A stretch of DNA of 57,219 bases, from the NCBI RefSeq assembly GCF_027587175.1, contig NZ_JAPCID010000052.1:1-57219 (forward strand), read 5' to 3'. The position numbers were made by a program, and so were the translations under genes. Below the pieces are notes generated by a model, which worked only from the letters and a program-made list of their open reading frames with translations, made no database searches and had not been told where the DNA came from. This DNA is from Solirubrobacter deserti. GTDB lineage: Bacteria > Actinomycetota > Thermoleophilia > Solirubrobacterales > Solirubrobacteraceae. Below, piece by piece: positions 31,712 to 40,860 of this stretch (positions are counted from its first letter, which is position 1; every line of letters starts with the position of its first letter).

Positions 31712-34700
31712 TCACAGCGCCACCGGGATCAGCACCTGCCGCCCGCCGGCGCGCAGGCGATAGACGACCGCCGCGGCCGGAGGGGCCTTGACCGTGGCCT
31801 TGAACCTGCCGTTGCGGCTCGCCTTCGCCCTCGCCTCACGCCGCCACTGACCGCACGCGGTCATCCGCTCCACGATGACCGTGCCCGTCGTCATCGCGGA
31901 CAGCGTCACCGAGCCCCCGGACCGGCGGGCCGCGCTCTGGCGCAGCTTGGACTGCAGCGCCATCCGCGGCGATGTCGTGTTCCCGATCACCGCGGTGTAC
32001 TGCCCGGCGCGTGCGGCACCGCCGATCCCGAACGTCCCGTCCGCCCGGACCTTGGCGCTGGCGACGCGCTTACCTGCACGGCGCAGCTGCACGGTCTGCC
32101 CGGCGAGCGCCCGCGCGGCCACGCCCGCGGCCCGCAACCGGCTGCCCCGGCTGGACACCTCGGTCAGCAGGAGCGACGCCCGGGCGCAGGTGAGCAGGAT
32201 GTCGGGGCCGGAGGCCGAGGCGAACGAGAAGCCCGCCTGCGGTGAAGGGCCGGCGCCGCCCCCGCTGCCACCGCCCCCGCCGCCGGTGTTGCCGCCACCC
32301 GGGGCGGACGGCGTCTGCGGCCGCTCGACGGTGATCGTGAACGCCCGCCGCGTCTCCTTGAGCTCGTCGTCGCGGACGACCGCCTCGACGGTCACCGAGC
32401 CGGGCTGCTCGAGCGTGAGCGTGCTCAGCTGCGCCGCCGGCTCGAGGACGACGCCGTCGAGCTCCCACCAGCCGCGCTCGACTTTGCCGTTGGCGTCGGT
32501 CGAGCCGCGGCTGTCGAGCTCGACCTGCTCGCCGACGGTCCCGGTGGCCGGCACCTCGGCGCGGAGCACCGGGGCGGGATTGGTGATCGTGACGGTCCGG
32601 GTCGCCGTGTCGACGGCGCCGTCGACGCTGCGCACGGTCGCCTGGACCGTGTACGTGCCGCTGTGGCGGAACGCGTGCGTGACGTCGATCCCCGTGGCGG
32701 ACGTGCCGTCACCGAAGTCCCACGCGACCTCGTCGATCGCCGCGCCGGTGCTCGGAGCCGCGGTCAACGCGACCGCTTCCGGAGCCACGCCGCCTTCTCC
32801 GCCGCCGATCGCGGCGTGGATCGGGTCGACGGCCGGTCCGACGGCGAACGGCGACAGCGACGTGACGCTGCCCTGCAGCTTCGACCCGTCGAACGTGGAC
32901 TGCACCTGCTCCCAGCGCCCGCCCGTGTGGTGCCACAGGCTGTCGCCCGCCGACGCGGGCAGCGAGACGGTGATCGCTCCAGAAAAATCTGCGGCCGTGT
33001 CGATCTCCCACGCGTCGCGGACGCGGAAGTTGGGGTGGGCGGGGACCTCCGAGCCCGACTTGGGCACGACGATCGTCGTGCCGGCGGTGTTGACGCGGGC
33101 GAACGTGAGCTTGGGTCCGGACGCGTACGCGACCTCCACCAGCTCACCCGACCGGCGCATCGAGACCGCGGAGTCCAGCGTCTTCTTGATCTGGCGGGCG
33201 ATGGCGGCCTGACCGGCGATCGTCGGGTGGAACGGCGCCGCCGTCTTGAGATCGATCGCGGTCCAGCTGGCGCGCGGGTCGAGTCCGGTGTCCATGCCGA
33301 ACACCCACGGGTCGTCCGAGCAGAACCGGTGGTCGGCGAATTCGGGGTTGGCGGGGACCGCCATCACGCCGTGAGCCGCGTCGGCCGCCTCTTTGATGCG
33401 CCGGTTGAGGGTGTTCAGCCCGGTGACCATCTTGTTGATGTCGTCGCGGGCGAAGCCGCTGGTCCACCCGCCCTTGACGTCGAAGCAGTCCTCGTCCTCG
33501 TCGGAGGCGGGGAACGGGTTCACGTACTGCGTGTGCAGGATGAGCGGCCGCTTGCCGTTCGCGTCGCCGATGTCCTGGATGCGCTTGTAGAGGCGGGTGA
33601 GCCGGCTGGACACGTAGTCGCCGTCCACGCGCGTGGTCGCGGTATCCAGGTTGCCGCCGCAGGTCCCGACCAAGACGGACGAGACGGGGTAGAAGCAGCT
33701 CGTCACGATCTTGGAGAACTGGATGTCGTTGGCGCCGATGCTGACCGTCACGAGGTCGGGCGTGCTGCCGACGTACTGCTGGTTGACGCCCGGGCCGTCC
33801 GCGAACCCGCCGATCTGCGGCTCCTTGACGCCGTCGGTGTCCTGGCGGCCCTTCAGGCCCTCGTCGAACGTGGCGCCCGTGCACGAGAGGTGCTCCTTGA
33901 GCGTCGCTCCGGTCAGCGTGGCCAGGACCCGCGGATGGGCCTCGTCGCTCTGGTGGCAGCCGATCGGCTCGTAGAAGACATCCCAGAAGGCCGAAGAGCC
34001 GTTCTTGTCCTCCCAGCGCTTGCTGTCTTTGTTCCACTTGTAGCCGTAGCCAATGCCCTCACCGGCGCTGACGGAGTCGCCCACCGCTGTCAGGTCCCGG
34101 CCGGCGTACGTGAGCGCCTGGCCCTGGGCAAGCACGTACGGGAGGCCGATCGTGCCGTCCGGCGCGGTGAAGGTGCCGAGCTCCTGGGCGATCGCCAGCA
34201 CGCGCCAGCGGTCCGGGAACTTGGTGAAGGCGTTGTGGACCGAGCACGACCAGTTGGAGAGCGAGGCGTCCGTGGTCTCGGCGAACGCGGGGTGGTCGGC
34301 GACCCGGTGCGAACGGTTGTAACAGCCCGCGGTCTGGGTGGCGAACTCACCCGTGGTGCCGTCGATCGCGTCGAGCACCTCGACCATCCCCGCGTCGTTG
34401 TTGTCGCACTCGAAGGCGGCGTAGAGCCCGGTCTCGTCGCCCGAAGCGGCGAACAGGATCCCGTTGGCGACCAGAGGCCGGCCTCCGCTCCCGTGATCGC
34501 TCGGATCGCTGCCGATCAGGATCTTGTTGCCGGTCGCCGCAGCCGACCACGCCGCCTTGCTCGAGACGAGCGTGCTGCGGGCGCCTCCGCAGCTGCGCTC
34601 GGGGAGGACCAGTGCCGCGTACTGCTTGAAGTCGTCGACGGTCTTGCCGACCCACTCGGCGGGCCCGAGGATGACCGGCTCCAGCCCGCTGTCGCGCGCC

Positions 34701-34873
34701 CGCGCGGCCTCGTAGGTCCCGTTGCTGGGCGAGCTGATGGAGAGGATCGCCACCTGCTTGGCCGCGGTCGGCGTCGAGCGGGCGACGGCGACCACGCTCA
34801 GCAGCACCAGCACCGTTCCCACCGCCGCTGCCACGGCCGCCAACCGCACCCGTGCCCGATCGCCTCGACTCAT
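31712..34873 (-). CDS. Large secreted SGNH/GDSL esterase with PKD-like domains
   Basis: 1053 residues. The N-terminal signal/anchor is RLAAVAAAVGTVLVLLSVVAVA. Residues about 38-260 form a Rossmann-like unassigned domain (VAILSISSPSNGTYEA). The SGNH hydrolase follows: block I AVGDSVSAGEGIGYG, block III SIGANDI and block V APFHPTIAGQ, with catalytic Ser, Asn and His visible. Next come a PKD domain (VAWDFGDGTSATG, then VTHAFRHSGTYTVQATV), a second Ig/PKD-like unit, a Gly-rich linker and a beta-rich C-terminus. It probably acts on lipids or esterified polysaccharide outside the cell. A GAGGGGG site lies upstream of ATG 34873. Many Cys suggest disulfides. Confidence 0.88.
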   Translation of the reverse strand: MSRGDRARVRLAAVAAAVGTVLVLLSVVAVARSTPTAAKQVAILSISSPSNGTYEAARARDSGLEPVILGPAEWVGKTVDDFKQYAALVLPERSCGGARSTLVSSKAAWSAAATGNKILIGSDPSDHGSGGRPLVANGILFAASGDETGLYAAFECDNNDAGMVEVLDAIDGTTGEFATQTAGCYNRSHRVADHPAFAETTDASLSNWSCSVHNAFTKFPDRWRVLAIAQELGTFTAPDGTIGLPYVLAQGQALTYAGRDLTAVGDSVSAGEGIGYGYKWNKDSKRWEDKNGSSAFWDVFYEPIGCHQSDEAHPRVLATLTGATLKEHLSCTGATFDEGLKGRQDTDGVKEPQIGGFADGPGVNQQYVGSTPDLVTVSIGANDIQFSKIVTSCFYPVSSVLVGTCGGNLDTATTRVDGDYVSSRLTRLYKRIQDIGDANGKRPLILHTQYVNPFPASDEDEDCFDVKGGWTSGFARDDINKMVTGLNTLNRRIKEAADAAHGVMAVPANPEFADHRFCSDDPWVFGMDTGLDPRASWTAIDLKTAAPFHPTIAGQAAIARQIKKTLDSAVSMRRSGELVEVAYASGPKLTFARVNTAGTTIVVPKSGSEVPAHPNFRVRDAWEIDTAADFSGAITVSLPASAGDSLWHHTGGRWEQVQSTFDGSKLQGSVTSLSPFAVGPAVDPIHAAIGGGEGGVAPEAVALTAAPSTGAAIDEVAWDFGDGTSATGIDVTHAFRHSGTYTVQATVRSVDGAVDTATRTVTITNPAPVLRAEVPATGTVGEQVELDSRGSTDANGKVERGWWELDGVVLEPAAQLSTLTLEQPGSVTVEAVVRDDELKETRRAFTITVERPQTPSAPGGGNTGGGGGGSGGGAGPSPQAGFSFASASGPDILLTCARASLLLTEVSSRGSRLRAAGVAARALAGQTVQLRRAGKRVASAKVRADGTFGIGGAARAGQYTAVIGNTTSPRMALQSKLRQSAARRSGGSVTLSAMTTGTVIVERMTACGQWRREARAKASRNGRFKATVKAPPAAAVVYRLRAGGRQVLIPVAL

Positions 34874-34965
34874 CCTGTCGCCCCCTCACACCGCTCCGTA
34901 GTTCCGCGGCACTCTCTCAGCGCTCAGCGACCGCTGCCCATCAGACATTCGTCCACGCGGTGCTC

Positions 34966-34971
34966 TAGCGT
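34966..34971 (+). promoter_or_regulatory. -10 box of gene 34978
   Basis: TAGCGT, 6 nt before GTG 34978; leaderless spacing. Confidence 0.4.
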
Positions 34972-34977
34972 TGCGGC

Positions 34978-35256
34978 GTGGGGTTCGAGGGCGACGCCTA
35001 TCTGTTCGCGGTCGCGCTGGTCGGGGCGTGGCTGCTCGCGGTCGCGGCAATCGCCGCTCTGGCGTTCCTGCGGCCGAGCCGCGCCGGCACGCTCGTGCTC
35101 GGCGTGGCGGCTGCGGCCCAGCTCGCCATGCTCATCCGGGCGGCGACCGTCCAGCTGTGGCCGCTGGTCGTGGTCGCGGCGCTCGCGCTCGTCGGTGCGC
35201 TCGCGGTCTGGCGGCGCTGGCGGGTCAGCTCTGCCCGAAGGCCGCCATGCCCTTGA
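34978..35256 (+). CDS. Small membrane protein (3 TM)
   Basis: 92 residues from GTG 34978. Hydrophobic segments LFAVALVGAWLLAVAAIAAL, TLVLGVAAAAQLAMLI and LWPLVVVAALALVGALAV. The Arg-rich tail WRRWRVSSARR would lie in the cytoplasm. No family recognised. The last about 30 nt overlap the 3' end of the convergent transhydrogenase gene. Confidence 0.55.
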   Translation: MGFEGDAYLFAVALVGAWLLAVAAIAALAFLRPSRAGTLVLGVAAAAQLAMLIRAATVQLWPLVVVAALALVGALAVWRRWRVSSARRPPCP

Positions 35257-36640
35257 TGCGGTTGTCCGCGTCGAGGGCGGCGACCTTGTAGGACTCGGCG
35301 AACGTCGGATAGTTGAAGACGGCGGTGACGAGGAAGTCCAGGCCCTTGTCGCCACTCGCCATCACGGCCTGGCCGATGTGCACGAGGTCGGTGGCGCCGC
35401 TGCCGAGCACGTGCACGCCGAGCACCGCGCGCGTCTCGGGCGAGACGAGGAGCTTGAGCATCCCGTCGCGGTCGCCTGCGATCACGCCGCGCGCGAGCTC
35501 GCTCCAGCGCGCGATCCCGCTCACGTAGGGCACCGACGCGTCCGTCAACTCCTCCTCGGTCGCGCCGACCTGCGCCAGCTCGGGGATCGCGTACACGCCC
35601 GTCGGGATCAGCTCCGGGAGTTGGGTCACGGGCCGCTCGAACGCGTGCAGCGCCGCGATCCGGCCCTGTTCCATGGCGGTCGCGGCGAGGCCGCCGGCGC
35701 CGCCGCACTTGGCGCAGTCGCCGACGGCGAAGATGTGCGGGACCGTGGTCCGGTAGGTGCCGTCGACCTCGATCCGGCCGCGCTTGTCGGCGCTCAGCCC
35801 GGCGTTCTCGAGCTCGAGCTTCTCGGTGTCTCCCTGGCGGCCGGTGGCGTAGAGCACGGTCTCGGACACGATCTCCTTGCCGGAGGCGAGCTTGAGCCGC
35901 GCGCCACGGCCGGGCAGCGCATCCACGCCGGATACCTTCTCGCGCAGCCGGAACGTGACGTTGCGGCGCCGCAGCAGGTACTGGAAGGCCTCACCGAGCT
36001 CGCCGTCGAGGAACGTGAGCACGCGGTCGCGCTGATCGACGACGGTCACCTTGGTCCCGAGCGCACCGAACATCGACGCGTACTCGACGCCGATCACGCC
36101 CGCCCCGACGACCGTCATCGTCCGCGGCACGCGCTTCTCGAGCTTGAGCAGCCCGTCGGAGTCGATGATCGTGCGGTCGTCGAACTCGACGGACGCGGGG
36201 CGCGCGGGCCGCGTGCCGGTGGCGATCACGATCCGCTGCGCCTTCACCGGCTCGTCGCTGCCCTCGATGCGGACCGTGGTCGGGTCGATGAAGGACGCGT
36301 CGCCCTGCAGCAGCCCGACGCGGTTGCGCCGGAACTGCTCGCGCGTGATCGCGGTCTCGCCGGCGACGACGGCGGCGGCGCGGTCGAGCAGCTGCTGGAT
36401 CGCCTCCTGCTCGGTCTCCTCGACCCGCGTCGGATCGAGCACGTCCAGCGGACGCGTCGCGATCTGTTCCAGCGTGGCCTGACGCAGGGTTTTCGAAGGA
36501 ATGGTCCCGGTATGGATCGAGACACCGCCGAGGCGGTTTCGGCGCTCGGCGACGGCGACGCGCTTGCCGAGCTTGGCTGCTTGGATGGCGGCGCGCTGGC
36601 CGCCCGGACCCGAGCCGATGACGAGAAGATCGAGCTCCAC
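35225..36640 (-). CDS. sthA: Si-specific NAD(P)+ transhydrogenase (SthA-like flavoprotein)
   Basis: 471 residues, FAD/NAD-linked reductase. FAD-binding LLVIGSGPGGQRAAIQAA; the segment GGVSIHTGTIPSKTLRQA takes the place of the redox CxxxxC of lipoamide dehydrogenases, which is diagnostic for soluble transhydrogenase SthA. NAD-binding TVVGAGVIGVEYASMFGALG; second FAD contact PHIFAVGDCA; dimerisation domain from about residue 340. It would balance NADH and NADPH pools. GTG 36640 is chosen because it directly precedes the first strand VELDLLVIGSG; longer starts overlap ffh. Confidence 0.9.
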   Translation of the reverse strand: MELDLLVIGSGPGGQRAAIQAAKLGKRVAVAERRNRLGGVSIHTGTIPSKTLRQATLEQIATRPLDVLDPTRVEETEQEAIQQLLDRAAAVVAGETAITREQFRRNRVGLLQGDASFIDPTTVRIEGSDEPVKAQRIVIATGTRPARPASVEFDDRTIIDSDGLLKLEKRVPRTMTVVGAGVIGVEYASMFGALGTKVTVVDQRDRVLTFLDGELGEAFQYLLRRRNVTFRLREKVSGVDALPGRGARLKLASGKEIVSETVLYATGRQGDTEKLELENAGLSADKRGRIEVDGTYRTTVPHIFAVGDCAKCGGAGGLAATAMEQGRIAALHAFERPVTQLPELIPTGVYAIPELAQVGATEEELTDASVPYVSGIARWSELARGVIAGDRDGMLKLLVSPETRAVLGVHVLGSGATDLVHIGQAVMASGDKGLDFLVTAVFNYPTFAESYKVAALDADNRIKGMAAFGQS

Positions 36641-36646
36641 GGCGGG

Positions 36647-36652
36647 TACAGT
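36647..36652 (+). promoter_or_regulatory. -10 box of ffh
   Basis: TACAGT, 10 nt before ATG 36663, inside the 22-nt divergent gap with the sthA-like gene. Confidence 0.4.
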
Positions 36653-36662
36653 CTCACAGCAC

Positions 36663-37994
36663 ATGTTCGACTCGCTCTCGGAGAAGCTTCAAGGGACGCT
36701 GGCGGGCGTTCGCCAACGCGGCGCGCTGACCGAGGACGACATCAACAAGGCCATGCGCGAGATCCGCCTCGCGCTGCTCGAGGCCGACGTCAACTTCAAG
36801 GTCGTCAAGCAGTTCACGAGCTCGGTCAAAGAGCGCGCGCTCGGGATCGAGATCACCAAGCAGCTCAACCCGGGCCAGCAGGTCATCAAGATCGTCAATG
36901 AAGAGCTGACGGCGCTGATGGGCGGCCAGTCCGCCGGCATCACGTTCTCGCCGCGGCCGCCGACCGTGATCCTGATGGCCGGCCTGCAGGGCTCGGGCAA
37001 GACGACCGCGACCGCGAAGCTCGCCAAGCTGCTCTCCGAGCAGAACGGGTCGTCCGTCGCGGTGGCCGCGTGCGACGTCTACCGCCCGGCGGCCGTCGAT
37101 CAGCTGATCAAGGTCGGTGCCCAGGCGGGCGCGACGGTGTACGAGCGCGGGACCGACGCCGACCCGGTGGACATCGCCGGATGGGCGCTCGACCAGGCCA
37201 AGCGGGACGGCAAGGACGTCCTGATCGTGGACACGTCCGGCCGCCTGCACGTCGATCAGGCGCTGATGGCCGAGCTGGCCAACATCAAGAAGCGCGTGCG
37301 CCCGCACGTCGTCCTGCTGGTCGTGGACGCCATGACCGGCCAGGACGCCGTCAACGTCGCCGAGCAGTTCGCGGAGGTCGCGCAGTTCGACGGCGTGATC
37401 CTGTCCAAGCTCGACGGCGATGCCCGCGGCGGCGCGGCGCTGTCCGTGAAGGCGGTCACGGGCAAGCCGATCCTGTTCGCGTCCACGGGTGAGAAGCTCG
37501 GCGACTTCGAGAAGTTCCACCCGGACCGGATGGCGCAGCGCATCCTGGGCATGGGCGACGTGCTGTCGTTCATCGAGAAGGCCGAGCAGCAGGTCGACCA
37601 GGACGAGGCCAAGGAGCTCGAGCGCAAGCTCCGCAAGAACCAGTTCACGCTCGAGGACTTCCTCGACCAGCTCAAGAAGATCCGCAAGATGGGCCCGCTG
37701 ACGTCTCTGCTGGGGATGATCCCGGGCCTGGCGGGCCACCAGCTGTCGAAGATGAACGTCGACGAAAAGGAGCTCGACCGCGTCGAGGCGATGATCCTCT
37801 CGATGACGCCCTACGAGCGCCGGCACCCGGAGCTGATCAAGGGCTCGCGCCGGCTGCGGATCGCCAAGGGCTCGGGCACGACGGTCCAGCAGGTCAACCA
37901 GCTCGTCAAGCAGTTCGACCAGATGCGCAAGGTCATGCGCGGCATTCAGCAAGGGAAAATGCCTGATCTCGGTCAGATCATGCGCGGTCGCTAA
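36663..37994 (+). CDS. ffh: Signal recognition particle protein Ffh
   Basis: 443 residues. GTPase that with 4.5S RNA binds signal peptides and docks on FtsY. N domain [18 protein letters not shown]1 [28 protein letters not shown]3 [14 protein letters not shown]4 [14 protein letters not shown]; then the Met-rich M domain ([37 protein letters not shown]-type SRP RNA contact, [14 protein letters not shown]). Length standard. Its TAA stop is part of the rpsP -10 box. Confidence 0.97.
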   Translation: MFDSLSEKLQGTLAGVRQRGALTEDDINKAMREIRLALLEADVNFKVVKQFTSSVKERALGIEITKQLNPGQQVIKIVNEELTALMGGQSAGITFSPRPPTVILMAGLQGSGKTTATAKLAKLLSEQNGSSVAVAACDVYRPAAVDQLIKVGAQAGATVYERGTDADPVDIAGWALDQAKRDGKDVLIVDTSGRLHVDQALMAELANIKKRVRPHVVLLVVDAMTGQDAVNVAEQFAEVAQFDGVILSKLDGDARGGAALSVKAVTGKPILFASTGEKLGDFEKFHPDRMAQRILGMGDVLSFIEKAEQQVDQDEAKELERKLRKNQFTLEDFLDQLKKIRKMGPLTSLLGMIPGLAGHQLSKMNVDEKELDRVEAMILSMTPYERRHPELIKGSRRLRIAKGSGTTVQQVNQLVKQFDQMRKVMRGIQQGKMPDLGQIMRGR

Positions 37995-37997
37995 ACT
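37992..37997 (+). promoter_or_regulatory. -10 box of rpsP
   Basis: TAAACT, 11 nt before ATG 38009, overlapping the ffh stop. The spacing and the GCGCCGA bases match rpmF. Confidence 0.5.
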
Positions 37998-38008
37998 GCT
38001 GCGCCGAT

Positions 38009-38254
38009 ATGGCAGTCAGCATGCGACTCACCCGCGTCGGCGGGAAAAAAGATCCCCAGTGGCGGGTGGTCGTCGCCGATCGCCGTTCCCCGCGGGACGG
38101 CCGGTTCATCGAGACCATCGGTCGTTACAACCCGCAGACGGAGCCGTCCACGGTCGTGCTCAACGAGGAGCGGGTTCGGTACTGGCTTTCGAAGGGCGCG
38201 CAGCCCTCTGAGCCGGTCCAGAAGCTCATGAAGATCCAGGGCATCTCCGCCTAA
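38009..38254 (+). CDS. rpsP: 30S ribosomal protein S16
   Basis: 81 residues. S16 N-terminus [20 protein letters not shown] with [19 protein letters not shown] and the C-terminal [16 protein letters not shown] are standard. It assembles early into the 30S subunit. It is the first gene of the usual rpsP-khpA-rimM-trmD-rplS string; khpA starts 10 nt later. Confidence 0.97.
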   Translation: MAVSMRLTRVGGKKDPQWRVVVADRRSPRDGRFIETIGRYNPQTEPSTVVLNEERVRYWLSKGAQPSEPVQKLMKIQGISA

Positions 38255-38264
38255 GCGACTGTTC

Positions 38265-38498
38265 GTGCGCGAGCTGCTCGAGTACCTCGCGCGGTTGCTG
38301 GTCGACCACCCTGAAAAGGTGCAGGTCGAGGAGTACGAGGAGGACGACGGCACGCTCGTCCTCGAGCTCTCGGTGGATGATGATGACTACGGACAGGTCA
38401 TCGGACGCGGTGGGCGAACCGCCCAGGCCCTCCGGACGGTCGTCAAGGCCGCCGCGGTCAAGGACAACCGACGCGTCCTCATCGACATCGTCGAGTGA
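38265..38498 (+). CDS. khpA: KH-domain RNA-binding protein KhpA
   Basis: 77 residues from GTG. A single KH domain with the RNA-binding loop VIGRGGRTAQALRTVV and N-terminal LLEYLARLLVDHPEKVQVEE. KhpA pairs with KhpB/EloR to control mRNAs of cell elongation and division in Gram-positives; khpB is not in this window. Position between rpsP and rimM is conserved. Confidence 0.95.
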   Translation: MRELLEYLARLLVDHPEKVQVEEYEEDDGTLVLELSVDDDDYGQVIGRGGRTAQALRTVVKAAAVKDNRRVLIDIVE

Positions 38499-38502
38499 GC
38501 TG

Positions 38503-38961
38503 GTGGTCGGCCGCGTAGGCCGGCCGCACGGGCTCGACGGTTCCTTCTACGTGTACGACGTCGCCCCGGAGCTCCCCGCTTCGGGCGGGATCGTCTCCGG
38601 GCGCCGCATCGTGCGGCGCGCCGGCACGGCTGAGAAGCCGATCCTGCGGCTGGAGGGCTCCGCGACCCGCGAGGACGCCGAGGCGCTGCGCGGCCTCGTG
38701 CTGACGATCCCGCGCGAGGACTCCATGCTCGACGAGGACGAGTTCTGGGCGTCCGATGTGGAGGGGTGCGCGGTGGTGTGTGGCGACGTGGCGGTCGGCG
38801 TCGTGCGCCGCATGAGCGCGCTGCCGTCCGTCGAGGTGCTGGAAGTGGACCGCGAGGACGGGTCCGAGCTGCTGGTGCCGCTCGTGCGCGACTGCATCCG
38901 CTCGATCGACCTCGAGGCGCGCCGGATCGACATCGACCTGGAGTTCCTCGGTGAAGGCTGA
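38503..38961 (+). CDS. rimM: Ribosome maturation factor RimM
   Basis: 152 residues from GTG 38503, 4 nt after the khpA stop. Begins VVGRVGRPHGLDGSFYVYD, the RimM N-terminal strand; the C-terminal PRC-barrel includes VGVVRRMSALPSVEVLEV and ELLVPLVRDCIRSIDLE. RimM binds S19 and matures the 30S head. Longer ORF starts upstream lie in khpA and are rejected. The 3' end overlaps trmD by 11 nt. Confidence 0.94.
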   Translation: MVGRVGRPHGLDGSFYVYDVAPELPASGGIVSGRRIVRRAGTAEKPILRLEGSATREDAEALRGLVLTIPREDSMLDEDEFWASDVEGCAVVCGDVAVGVVRRMSALPSVEVLEVDREDGSELLVPLVRDCIRSIDLEARRIDIDLEFLGEG

Positions 38962-39634
38962 CGTTTTCACGCTGTTCCCGCAGTGGTTCGAGTGGTTCCG
39001 CTCGCAGCGCCACGTGCAGAACGCGCTTGCGCTCGGGCACACGGTCGATGCGTTCGACTTCCGCAGCGCCACGCCGCTCAAGTGGGGGCAGGTGGACGAC
39101 ACGCCGTTCGGCGGCGGCGCGGGCATGGTCCTGCGCGTGGACGTGATGGAGGCGGCGCTGCGCGAGCGCTACGGGGAGGACCCGGTGTCGCTGCGTTCGC
39201 ACCGGCGCGTGGTCGCGTTGACCCCTGCCGGCCGCCTGCTCGACGACGCGCTCGCCACCGAGCTCGCGGGGGAGGAGGAGCTCACGCTGCTGTGCGGCCG
39301 CTACGAGGGCTTCGACGAGCGCATCCTCGAGCACTTCGTGTCCGACCAGATCTCGATCGGCCGCTACGTGCTGGCCGGCGGCGAGCTGGCCGCGATGGTC
39401 GTCCTCGACACGGTGCTGCGCAAGCTGCCCGGCGTGCTCGGCGACGATCTGTCCGCGGTCGAGGAGTCGTTCTCGCAAGCGCTCGAGGGCGCACCGGAAT
39501 ACCCGCACTACACGAGACCGGCTCAATGGCGTGACTGGGCGGTTCCCGACGTGTTGCTGTCGGGCCATCACGCCCGCGTGGAGGAGTGGCGGCGAGCGCA
39601 GTCGCGGCTGCGGGCGCAACGTCCGCTACCATGA
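38951..39634 (+). CDS. trmD: tRNA (guanine37-N1)-methyltransferase, atypical catalytic position
   Basis: 227 residues from GTG. TrmD methylates G37 of tRNAs to prevent frameshifting. N-terminus [12 protein letters not shown], the pocket [16 protein letters not shown] and the trefoil-knot elements [14 protein letters not shown] and [16 protein letters not shown]. The knot motif is normally SIGDYVLxGGE. The Asp there (D169 of the Haemophilus enzyme) is the proposed general base, and here it is Arg (R138). The rest of the family pattern is intact. It overlaps rimM by 11 nt. Confidence 0.93.
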   Translation: MKADVFTLFPQWFEWFRSQRHVQNALALGHTVDAFDFRSATPLKWGQVDDTPFGGGAGMVLRVDVMEAALRERYGEDPVSLRSHRRVVALTPAGRLLDDALATELAGEEELTLLCGRYEGFDERILEHFVSDQISIGRYVLAGGELAAMVVLDTVLRKLPGVLGDDLSAVEESFSQALEGAPEYPHYTRPAQWRDWAVPDVLLSGHHARVEEWRRAQSRLRAQRPLP

Positions 39635-39677
39635 TCGACCGCCCTGGAGCCCTGTACGCCCGAGGCCATTCTTAGCC

Positions 39678-40214
39678 ATGAGCACTGTTATCGACACTCT
39701 CGAGCGCACTCAGCTGCGCCGCGTGCCCCGCTTCCAGTCGGGTGATCGCGTCAAGGTCCACTTCCAGGTCATCGAGGGCTCGCGTCGCCGTACGCAGGTC
39801 TTCGAGGGCGTTGTGATCAAGCGCCAGGGCGAGGGGGTGCGCGAGACCTTCACGGTCCGCAAGCAGTCCTTCGGCGTCGGCGTTGAGCGCACGTTCCCGA
39901 TCCATTCGCCAAAGATCGAGAAGATCGAGGTCGCTGCTCGCGGTGACGTCCGTCGCGCGAAGCTCTACTACCTGCGCGGCCGGGTCGGCAAGCGCGCCCG
40001 CGTGCGCGAGCGCCGCTACACCGGTCCGGAGGAGGTCGTCGAGCGCGGCATCCTGTACGACCCGTCGGCGGAGACCGCGGCTGCGGTCGACCCCGAGGTT
40101 CCGGGCGAGGCTGTCGACGAGCAGGCGCTCGTCGAGGCCGAAGCCGAGGTCGCCGAGACGCAGGCGTCTGCGGACGCCGAGTCGGCGGCCGCGGGTGACG
40201 AAAAGCAGAGCTAG
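39678..40214 (+). CDS. rplS: 50S ribosomal protein L19 with acidic C-terminal extension
   Basis: 178 residues from ATG 39678. L19 core (residues 1-113): [54 protein letters not shown] and [19 protein letters not shown]. The usual protein ends near here at about 115 residues. A further 65-residue tail is Glu/Ala/Asp-rich (for example [17 protein letters not shown]). L19 bridges 16S and 23S rRNA. A 43-nt gap precedes the gene, with a promoter-like TACCAT at the trmD end. Confidence 0.95.
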   Translation: MSTVIDTLERTQLRRVPRFQSGDRVKVHFQVIEGSRRRTQVFEGVVIKRQGEGVRETFTVRKQSFGVGVERTFPIHSPKIEKIEVAARGDVRRAKLYYLRGRVGKRARVRERRYTGPEEVVERGILYDPSAETAAAVDPEVPGEAVDEQALVEAEAEVAETQASADAESAAAGDEKQS

Positions 40215-40226
40215 GAGCACCGCGGC

Positions 40227-40841
40227 GTGGCGACCAAGAAGGGGTCGTCGTCGACCTCCGGGTCTCTCGTTGAGCTGGTCCTGATCGTCGCGGTCGCGCT
40301 CGGCCTCGCGCTCGGGATCCAGGCCTTCTTGGTCAAGCCGTACCGGATTCCGAGCGAGTCCATGGTCCCGACCCTGCAGATCGGGCAGCGTGTGCTGGTC
40401 AACCGGATCGGCGAGCGCTTCACGAGTCCCGAGGTGGGAGACATCGTCGTCTTCCACCCGCCGCAGGGCGCCACCACCAACACGTGCGGGTCGGGGCAGC
40501 CGGCCGCCGGCGCGCCGTGCGGCGAGCCGACGGCCGATCGCGCCGACGTGAACTTCATCAAGCGCGTCGTCGCCGGTCCCGGCGACCGCATCTCGATCGA
40601 GGACGGGCACGTCGTGCTCAACGGCGAGCGTCAGACGGAGGACTTCGCGCGGCCGTGCGATCCGGAAGATGCGTGCGAATTCCCGACGGAGATCACCGTT
40701 CCAGCCGACCACTACTTCATGATGGGCGACAACCGTGGCTCCTCTGACGACAGCCGCTTCTGGGGTCCAGTCCCAGAAAAGTGGATCATCGGCCAAGCTT
40801 TCGCGACCTACTGGCCGCCGGGCCGCATCGGCCTCCTCTAA
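40227..40841 (+). CDS. lepB: Signal peptidase I
   Basis: 204 residues from GTG, with AGGAG 7-8 nt upstream. One N-terminal TM (VELVLIVAVALGLALGIQAF), then catalytic Ser45 in PSESMVPTL and Lys112 in NFIKRVVAGPGD, and box E GDNRGSSDDSRFWG. It removes Sec/Tat signal peptides outside the membrane. A Thr/Gly/Pro-rich insert before the Lys box and a second loop carry two Cys pairs (87/98 and 143/149), which may form disulfides. Gene order rplS-lepB-rnhB is conserved. Confidence 0.95.
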   Translation: MATKKGSSSTSGSLVELVLIVAVALGLALGIQAFLVKPYRIPSESMVPTLQIGQRVLVNRIGERFTSPEVGDIVVFHPPQGATTNTCGSGQPAAGAPCGEPTADRADVNFIKRVVAGPGDRISIEDGHVVLNGERQTEDFARPCDPEDACEFPTEITVPADHYFMMGDNRGSSDDSRFWGPVPEKWIIGQAFATYWPPGRIGLL

Positions 40842-40860
40842 GAAGCCGTCGGGCTCGCGC

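Noticed and set aside
32663-36901. 1412-codon plus-strand open frame
   Set aside because: It lies antisense to the SGNH esterase and the transhydrogenase, shows Arg/Asp/Ala-rich composition typical of GC-rich shadow frames, and has no recognisable domain.
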